Origin: Thalassotalea sp. 273M-4
Lineage (GTDB): Bacteria > Pseudomonadota > Gammaproteobacteria > Enterobacterales > Alteromonadaceae
Length of the DNA stretch: 64,000 nt
Direction: 5' to 3'
Assembly (NCBI RefSeq): GCF_041410465.1
Contig: NZ_CP166961.1
Coordinates: 496,001 to 560,000 of the forward strand
Below the pieces are notes generated by a model. It was not told where the DNA came from. It saw only the letters and a list, made by a program, of their open reading frames with translations, and made no database searches. Shown here piece by piece: positions 57,118 to 64,000 of this stretch; positions within the stretch are counted from its first letter, which is position 1; every line of letters begins with the position of its first letter. The position numbers and the translations under genes are program-made.

Positions 57118-58382
57118 TGTTTGCAGATTTTATGGCTTGGATAGACAAGCGTTTACCGGTAACTGAAGCTTGGAATAAGCACCTAGCTCAATACCCGGCA
57201 CCAAAAAACTTTAACTTTTGGTATTTCTTCGGCTCTTTAGCCATGCTGGTACTGGTAAACCAAATCGTTACCGGTATTTGGCTGACCATGAACTACGAAC
57301 CATCTGGTGATGGTGCGTTTGCTTCGGTTGAATACATCATGCGTGATGTCGATTACGGTTGGTTACTACGTTACATGCACTCAACGGGGGCTTCTGCCTT
57401 CTTTATCGTCGTTTACCTACACATGTTCCGTGGCCTTATCTACGGTTCATACCAAAAGCCACGCGAACTACTGTGGATCTTTGGTATGTTAATCTTCTTA
57501 GTACTTATGGCTGAAGCTTTCATGGGGTACTTACTACCATGGGGTAACATGAGTTACTGGGGGGCACAGGTAATCATTTCCTTATTTGGTGCTATTCCTG
57601 TTATTGGTGATGACCTAACAACATGGATCCGTGGTGACTATGTTATTTCAGGTGCTACCTTAAATCGTTTCTTTGCACTGCACGTTATTGCCTTGCCATT
57701 GGTTTTAGTTGTATTAGTTTTCTTACATATCTTAGCTTTACACGAAGTGGGTTCAAATAACCCTGAAGGAACAGATATTAAAAAGAAAAAAGGTACAGTT
57801 GCTGACGCAGACAAGAGTAAATTTGAGTTCCACAAGCACTACAGCGGCAAGTACGACATCGTAGATGCGGTTCCATTTCACCCATACTACTCAGTTAAAG
57901 ATATTATGGGCGTTGCTGGTTTCTTAATTATTTTCTGTTGGGTTATGTTCTTTGCTCCAGAGGGTGGTGGTTACTTCCTTGAGGCGCCAAACTTTGAACC
58001 AGCCAATGGTCTTAAAACGCCTGAGCACATCGTGCCAGTATGGTACTTTGGTCCGTTTTACACCATCTTGCGTGTTATCCCACACAAGCTTGCTGGTATG
58101 GTTGTGATGTTTGCCGCGATTGCGATGTTGTTTGCACTACCTTGGTTTGACCGTGGTACCGTGAAGTCATTCCGTTTCCGTAGCAAATGGCACTTGTTGA
58201 ATATTGTTCAGTTCTCAATCAGCTTTATTATTCTAGGTATTTTAGGTACCTTACCAGCATCTGATTTAGCTAACTTAGTTGGCCGTATTGCATCATTTGG
58301 CTACTTTGGTTTCTTCATTGCCTTGTGGTTCTACTCGAAAAACGAGCAGACAAAACCAGTACCAGAGAGAGTGACTAAATAA
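57117..58382 (+). CDS. petB: Cytochrome b subunit of the bc1 complex
   Basis: 421 residues, eight or nine membrane helices. Four haem histidines are present in 'RYMHSTGAS...YLHMFRG' and 'LHVIALPLVLVVLVFLHILALHEVG', and the Qo PEWY-type loop reads PVWY in 'HIVPVWYFGPFY', as in many proteobacteria. A single fused cytochrome b rather than split b6/IV. Overlaps petA and petC by one base each. Confidence 0.97.
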   Translation: MFADFMAWIDKRLPVTEAWNKHLAQYPAPKNFNFWYFFGSLAMLVLVNQIVTGIWLTMNYEPSGDGAFASVEYIMRDVDYGWLLRYMHSTGASAFFIVVYLHMFRGLIYGSYQKPRELLWIFGMLIFLVLMAEAFMGYLLPWGNMSYWGAQVIISLFGAIPVIGDDLTTWIRGDYVISGATLNRFFALHVIALPLVLVVLVFLHILALHEVGSNNPEGTDIKKKKGTVADADKSKFEFHKHYSGKYDIVDAVPFHPYYSVKDIMGVAGFLIIFCWVMFFAPEGGGYFLEAPNFEPANGLKTPEHIVPVWYFGPFYTILRVIPHKLAGMVVMFAAIAMLFALPWFDRGTVKSFRFRSKWHLLNIVQFSISFIILGILGTLPASDLANLVGRIASFGYFGFFIALWFYSKNEQTKPVPERVTK

Positions 58383-59137
58383 TGAAAAGAACAATAATTG
58401 CATTATTAACCCTGCTCCCTACGCTTGCATTTGCTGCGGGTAGCTCTATCGTACTTGATAGTGCGAATAACGATTTAAGCGATAAACAGTCATTACGTAA
58501 TGGTGCTCAAACCTTTATGAATTACTGTTTAGGTTGTCACCAGCTTCAATATCAGCGTTACAATCGCACATTTGAAGACTTAGGTATTGACGAGAAAGAA
58601 GGCATTGAAACCCTAATGTATACGGGTGAAAAAGTTGGTGATCATATTACCAACACCATGCCTGCCAAAGAAGCGGCTGCTTGGTTTGGTGCTGCGCCAC
58701 CAGATTTAACATTGGTGACTCGTTATAAGAGCGGTGGCAGTGATTGGTTATACACCTATTTACGTTCGTTTTATGCCGATTCTGAACGCCCATTTGGGGT
58801 TAATAACGTGGCGTTTAAAGATGTTGGTATGCCTCACGTATTCCAACAACTACAAGGTGTACAAGAATTAACAGCAGAAGCAAAAGCTATGCTACAATTG
58901 CCATCAGACCAACAACGCCCTTTAACTCGCGATGATTTGGTATTAACACAACCTGGAACTTTAAGCCCGGCTGATTACGACAACATGGTTCGTGATTTGG
59001 TTAACTTTTTAGAATACACAGGTGAGCCAAGCAAACTTGAACGCCAACGTATCGGTTACTGGGTATTAGGATTTTTAGTAATCTTCTTCATTTTAAGTTA
59101 CTTATTGAAGAAAGAATATTGGCGCGACGTGCACTAA
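58382..59137 (+). CDS. petC: Cytochrome c1 subunit
   Basis: 251 residues with a signal peptide (cleaved near residue 19). Haem c is bound by C49/C52/H53 (CLGCH), with the distal methionine probably M150 in 'KDVGMPHVF'. A C-terminal membrane helix (about 222-242) anchors it. Last gene of petABC; a 13-bp hairpin lies 30 bp after its stop. Confidence 0.96.
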   Translation: MKRTIIALLTLLPTLAFAAGSSIVLDSANNDLSDKQSLRNGAQTFMNYCLGCHQLQYQRYNRTFEDLGIDEKEGIETLMYTGEKVGDHITNTMPAKEAAAWFGAAPPDLTLVTRYKSGGSDWLYTYLRSFYADSERPFGVNNVAFKDVGMPHVFQQLQGVQELTAEAKAMLQLPSDQQRPLTRDDLVLTQPGTLSPADYDNMVRDLVNFLEYTGEPSKLERQRIGYWVLGFLVIFFILSYLLKKEYWRDVH

Positions 59138-59168
59138 TTTTCTACACTAATTAATCTATTTTGGGGCA

Positions 59169-59198
59169 ATACCAAATTACAAAATTGTAATTTGGTAT
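59169..59198. terminator. Long hairpin after petC, possible terminator
   Basis: ATACCAAATTACA (59169-59181) pairs perfectly with TGTAATTTGGTAT (59186-59198) over four bases, and outer GGG/CCC pairing can extend it. No T-tract follows, so it may be a transcript-end stabiliser or partial terminator between petABC and sspAB. Confidence 0.55.
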
Positions 59199-59267
59199 CT
59201 GTCCCTTTGTCGTACTTGTTATCATGGTAAAGTACTGTAATAAAAAACAAATCTATGGAGAATATCT

Positions 59268-59909
59268 ATGGCTCTAGCCGCCAACAAACGTTCTGTAATG
59301 ACCTTATTTTCTCACGCCGACGATATGTACTCGCATCAAACGCGTATAGTACTTGCAGAAAAAGGTGTCGGTGTTGACATTCATTTGGTAGAAATGGATA
59401 ACTTGCCTGAAGATTTAATAGACTTAAATCCTTACGGTACAGTACCTACGTTGATCGACCGTGAATTAGCTTTGTACGAAGCAAAAATCATCATGGAATA
59501 CCTTGATGAGCGCTTTCCGCATCCACCGTTGATGCCGGTTTATCCGGTTGCTCGTGGTCGCAGTCGCTTGATGATGCATCGCATTGAAAGTGATTGGTAC
59601 ACATTGGCCCAAAAAATCATTTCAGGTAGCGCTGCTGAAGCCGATAAAGCACGTAATGAATTACGTGAAAGCTTATTAAGCATTGCGCCAATTTTAAATG
59701 AAGCGCCATACTTTATGAGCGAAGAGTTTAGCTTAGTTGACTGTTACTTAGCACCGCTGTTATGGCGTTTACCGGCGTTTGGTATTGAACTATCAGGTCA
59801 AGGTAGCCAAGAATTAAAAGCGTACATGATTCGTTTGTTTGACCGTGAATCTTTCCAAGCATCATTGACTGATGCTGAGCGCGAATTGCGTTTTGGTCGT
59901 CCGGCGTAA
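59268..59909 (+). CDS. sspA: Stringent starvation protein A
   Basis: 213 residues, glutathione-S-transferase fold without a catalytic role. N-terminal thioredoxin-like part 'SVMTLFSHADDMYSHQTRIVLAEKG' and 'PYGTVPTLIDRELALYEAKIIMEYLDERFPHPPLMP' in segments are canonical, including the surface pocket 'PHPPLMP' that binds RNA polymerase. Acts as an RNA-polymerase-associated regulator in starvation. Followed by sspB three bases later. Confidence 0.96.
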   Translation: MALAANKRSVMTLFSHADDMYSHQTRIVLAEKGVGVDIHLVEMDNLPEDLIDLNPYGTVPTLIDRELALYEAKIIMEYLDERFPHPPLMPVYPVARGRSRLMMHRIESDWYTLAQKIISGSAAEADKARNELRESLLSIAPILNEAPYFMSEEFSLVDCYLAPLLWRLPAFGIELSGQGSQELKAYMIRLFDRESFQASLTDAERELRFGRPA

Positions 59910-59912
59910 GTT

Positions 59913-60320
59913 ATGTCGATGGAAATGACCTCTAATAAGCCCTACTTGGTTAGGGCTTTTTATGATTGGATTTTGGATAATGAATTGACCCCATATATCG
60001 CGGTCGACGCCAATTATCCAAATGTTATGGTTCCTGAGCAGTATATAAACGACGGACAAATTGTATTAAATATTTCCCCCGCATCGGTCGGTGGAATTTC
60101 AATGGCCGGTGAAGTTATTGAATTTAATGCCCGTTTTGGCGGTAAATTAGAGCACCTATACATACCGTATGAGGCTCTTATTGCTATTTATGCCAGAGAA
60201 AATGGCGTTGGCTCATCATTTACTGTTGAGTACCCTGAAGAGCCAACTGTGGCTCCTGAACAAAAGCCTGCATCAGCACCTAAAAAGAAGGGCAAACCGA
60301 CCCTATCCGTGGTTAAGTAA
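59913..60320 (+). CDS. sspB: ClpXP adaptor SspB
   Basis: 135 residues. Folded domain (about 7-110) binds the ssrA tag and RseA fragments; 'YLVRAFYDWILDNELTPYIAVD' and 'IVLNISPASVGG' match. The flexible linker ends in the ClpX-docking tail 'GKPTLSVVK'. Links tagged substrates to ClpXP and thereby to the DegS sigma-E pathway also present here. Confidence 0.96.
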   Translation: MSMEMTSNKPYLVRAFYDWILDNELTPYIAVDANYPNVMVPEQYINDGQIVLNISPASVGGISMAGEVIEFNARFGGKLEHLYIPYEALIAIYARENGVGSSFTVEYPEEPTVAPEQKPASAPKKKGKPTLSVVK

Positions 60321-60380
60321 ACTATTTAACCAAAGTATGATTGTTTGTTCACTTCGGTGCCTTAGAGCAAATGTAAGCAT

Positions 60381-60412
60381 AAAAAAAAAGAGGAGTATCT
60401 CCTCTTTTTTTT
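60381..60412. terminator. Bidirectional terminator between sspB and dolP
   Basis: GAGGAG (60390-60395) pairs with CTCCTC (60399-60404) over TAT, flanked by nine A and eight T; serves both converging units. Confidence 0.93.
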
Positions 60413-60441
60413 ATGTCTGATTTTTAGTACTTGCTTTCGTT

Positions 60442-61005
60442 TTATTTTAATTCAAAAGCTTTATAAACACGCGATACACCGCCAACATGGCGCGTAATGT
60501 CTACCGCGACATCCGCTTCTTTTGGACCGACTAAGCCCATTAAAAACACTTCAGAGTCTTCACTTACCACTTTTATCGCCGTACCGTCGACACGATCATC
60601 GGCAAGGAGTTCTGATTTTACTTTGGTGGTTAACCAAGTATCGTGGGTTTTGGTGCCAAGGGAAGTAAGTCTGGCTACTCTTATTTGATTGTGAATCTTC
60701 TTAACACCTTGAATTTGATTCACCATAGAGTAGATCTTTTGTTTGTCTTTACTTGATAACGCTTGACCAACAATAAGCACAGTGCCATTTAAACTCACAA
60801 CTTGTACTTGGGTGCTTTTATCAAGCTCTTGATCTTCGGCCATCATCGCATAGGCTTTCACCTCAATGCTCTGATCGTCTATTTGGGCGCCAATAGTTCG
60901 TCTATCATTAGCTGTCGCAGCCCCAACCGCTACACCACCGACAAGGGCTACAGCACAACCTTGTAAAGCAGTCAGGGCCAGTAAAGTTATTGCTATTTTT
61001 TTCAT
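60442..61005 (-). CDS. dolP: Outer-membrane lipoprotein DolP (YraP), two BON domains
   Basis: 187 residues from ATG 61005 after AAAGAGG; a longer frame to 61080 overlaps diaA. Lipobox 'LQGC' (Cys16), then two BON domains (about 45-115 and 120-187; 'VVSLNGTVLIVGQ' and 'VVSEDSEVFLMG'). Supports outer-membrane integrity and BAM function at the division site in E. coli. Follows diaA, as usual. Confidence 0.94.
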   Translation of the reverse strand: MKKIAITLLALTALQGCAVALVGGVAVGAATANDRRTIGAQIDDQSIEVKAYAMMAEDQELDKSTQVQVVSLNGTVLIVGQALSSKDKQKIYSMVNQIQGVKKIHNQIRVARLTSLGTKTHDTWLTTKVKSELLADDRVDGTAIKVVSEDSEVFLMGLVGPKEADVAVDITRHVGGVSRVYKAFELK

Positions 61006-61036
61006 GACTAAAGCCTCTTTGACCTTGCTTAGTGTA

Positions 61037-62008
<972 letters not shown>

Positions 62009-62022
<14 letters not shown>

Positions 62023-63847
62023 TGGTTTGAACTCTGGCTGAATGGTATCTACCCCAAGCAAAGCTACGGCTAATGATGTTTTTATCGTTCATTTGCCAAA
62101 TTCCCGTTTCTCCTCGGTGCTTTAATGCTGAGAACTTTTGCATGTATTGAATGCTGTCAATAAGTTGTAAACTGTCAATGCCCATCGCATAAAGGCGCTC
62201 TAAAGGTGCACTTCGACTTGGCCAAAGTTCTGCAGCTTGGCGGGATAATGCTCGGTTAACTTGTTTGCCATCAAGTAACCAAGGAATTTCAGTAAAGGTC
62301 AGGCCGGTTAAATCTCGACGGGTGTTTTCGCTCTGATTGTCGGAATTGCTGCGAGAGCTGGCAAACATTGGAATTGCTTCGGCAAAAGGGCTGATATTGA
62401 CATCCACGTAGGGCTTTAATAATTTTGCTTGATCCGACGTGGCAAACATATAGATCACGTCAATGTCTTGGCGGTTTCGAGTTTCCGTTTGTATGTCGTC
62501 TTTAAACCGACTTTTAATGCCGGTAATTCGCTCTTCTGATAAATGAACATTTAACCCTTCTTTCACCGCGTTTTGCATCGCTTTGCCATTAGGGTAGTGA
62601 ATTATTGCAGGTTCAAGATTGGTTTGACGTAACCACTCTGCGGCAAAGGCGTTGGCCATGCGTTTGCCGATCGCACTATCTTGGGACAATATTAGCGCCT
62701 TTTTAAAGCCTCTTTGACTCAGCGTGAATGCCGCTTGAGTCGCTTCGTCTTCAGGCAACATAGATAAGGCAAATTGGTTTTCTGGCAATTGTGATTGCTC
62801 AGGCAAGTTTAGCAGCAAGGTCTTCCAGTTTACGAAGGATGCGTTATCGCCATTGATGACGTCGCTATAGCTTTTAACATGTTGTTTTAATAGCGGCCCA
62901 ATAACAAAATCAGGACGAGTTTGCGTTAACTCTGCAATAATATCGGGCATTTTTATACCGTTAGTGTCGATAAAATTTATCGTTCCTATGGCATTTAATT
63001 GGTAGGCACTTAAAATGCCGGCCTGAATACTTTTACCAAGCGCGGCCTCTCGCCCTGATAAAGGTAAAAGTACCGATATTTTTGACATGGTTTGGCGCAT
63101 TTGGGCGGTATTTTTTTGAGTAAACTCGTTAATCAATACATTCGCTGGATGCACAGGGTATTTTGTTCGCCAAATTAAAAGCTGTTGTTTTAGTTGATTT
63201 CTTTGTAAATACTGCAGATTGAAAGCTTGATTAAACGCGAGCCAACCTTCTAAGTTAGGAGCTTGTTTTTTGCGTAAAGAAGCAAGCTGCCATGGTTTTA
63301 AATGGCTAAACTTTTCTTGCAACAGGCTAATTTCAGCAACATCTTTAAAGGGCACATATTGGTGATAGTTTAAATAACTGATGATGGCTTCTATTTCCAA
63401 TCCACGAGCATCGGCAATTTGGGCTTTGAGTAACCAACCTTTGGCATTGGTCGGTGGGGTTGGAATTTTATTAAACGTTGTTGCGGCCAGCTCGACTTCG
63501 CCTTGCCCAAACAGCGCTGCCGCTTGGTTTTTTAGGTTTAGATACTTCAGCTGTGCTGGCAGGGCGACACGAGTTAATTGATTTGTAATGAATAAAGCTT
63601 GAGAAAAGTCACCTTGCTCGATGTAGACTTGAGCCGCTTGTAAAAGGTATAGGTAAGATTGATTTAAATCCTCAGTATTTTTTGCTTTTTGCAAAAAATA
63701 TTCAGCATTAACGCCTGGCTCTAATGGTACATCAACCGGCTCAACTAGAACCGAATCGTTAGGCACACCAGCTTTGTCAGGCTGAGAACTACACCCGGTC
63801 AGTAAAACAATAAGAAAAAAAACAAAAAGCGTAAAATATTTAGACAT
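62009..63847 (-). CDS. lpoA: Penicillin-binding protein activator LpoA
   Basis: 612 residues from ATG 63847; the longer frame to 63874 lacks a ribosome-binding site. Lipobox 'LLTGC' (Cys19). N-terminal tetratricopeptide-like helices (about 40-240) and a C-terminal periplasmic-binding-protein-like domain (about 250-600, 'ISVLLPLSGREAALGKSIQAGIL'). Outer-membrane lipoprotein that activates PBP1A. First gene of a minus-strand unit running to dolP. Confidence 0.95.
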
Positions 63848-63874
63848 TGTTGTAGTGATAACCGATACCGGCAA

Positions 63875-63904
63875 TTGGTTCGTAAAGATAATTGATAGTA
63901 TAAT
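63875..63904 (+). promoter_or_regulatory. Probable promoter of rsmI
   Basis: TTGGTT (63875-63880) and TATAAT (63899-63904) with 18 bp between them, 82 bp before the rsmI start codon, in the divergent gap to lpoA. Confidence 0.55.
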
Positions 63905-63986
63905 AAACCGCTTTCGCGTAAACCTGCAAACTTGAGACCAATTTAATGGTACTTTTGCTCGGTAATTTTCTTAATATGGAAACCTC

Positions 63987-64000
63987 ATGACTCAGACAAG
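63987..64000 (+). CDS. rsmI: Start of 16S rRNA (cytidine-2'-O)-methyltransferase RsmI (first four codons)
   Basis: Only ATG ACT CAG ACA and two bases are inside the window, after a GGA-type site. The call rests on conserved divergence of rsmI from lpoA in gammaproteobacteria, not on protein sequence. Confidence 0.4.

Overview
The window is a 64 kb stretch of core chromosome from a marine gammaproteobacterium. Gene content and order (mla/lpt/rpoN-ptsN-rapZ block, zapE-rplM-rpsI-petABC-sspAB-dolP-diaA-yraN-lpoA, MSHA pilus locus followed by mreBCD) fit Alteromonadales. The moderately AT-rich sequence and protein style suggest Colwelliaceae (Colwellia/Thalassotalea type); that family call is inference. 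Coding density is high, almost every gene has a known ancestral role, and I see no prophage, CRISPR array, defence island, rRNA or tRNA.

Layout. 1-3.5 kb: a truncated ClC chloride channel/transporter gene, a DUF6776-like membrane protein, erpA, and a cytochrome b561/cytochrome b562 pair. 3.6-8.9 kb: rnr-rlmB, then rpsF-priB-rpsR-rplI. 9.0-10.0 kb: a PLP enzyme of the ACC deaminase/D-cysteine desulfhydrase family. 10.2-21.4 kb: the MSHA type IV pilus locus (mshI, a pilN-like gene, mshJ, mshK, mshL, mshN, mshE, mshG, mshA, mshC, mshD, mshO, mshP), which lacks mshM, mshF, mshB and mshQ and has a shortened mshN. 22-33 kb: mreBCD-maf-rng-yhdP-nitrilase-tldD, all one way. 33-36.7 kb: darP (minus), pmbA (plus), mgtE (minus). 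36.9-44.8 kb on the minus strand: yrbG-kdsD-kdsC-lptC-lptA-lptB-rpoN-hpf-ptsN-rapZ-ptsO. 45.2-50.1 kb on the plus strand: mlaFEDCB-ibaG-murA. 50.2-52.8 kb: degQ-degS (minus). 53.0-53.3 kb: a MITE-like element with 26-bp terminal inverted repeats. 53.4-60.3 kb: zapG (minus), zapE, rplM-rpsI, petABC, sspAB. 60.4-63.85 kb (minus): dolP, diaA, yraN, lpoA; the first codons of rsmI lie at the right edge.

Taken together the window is rich in envelope functions: cell shape (mreBCD), peptidoglycan precursor synthesis and synthase activation (murA, lpoA), LPS core sugar and transport (kdsD, kdsC, lptCAB), phospholipid traffic (mlaFEDCB, yhdP, dolP), periplasmic proteolysis (degS, degQ) and surface attachment (MSHA). 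The rest is RNA processing (rnr, rlmB, rng), translation (rpsF, rpsR, rplI, rplM, rpsI, hpf, darP) and respiration (petABC). The least ordinary items are non-coding or evolutionary: the MITE, an attenuator-like hairpin in the rplM leader, inverted repeats overlapping the erpA and petABC promoter regions, the reduced MSHA locus, the structured mgtE and mlaD upstream regions, and a ClC protein with a channel-like residue at the proton-glutamate position. I did not find a convincing undescribed multi-gene system.
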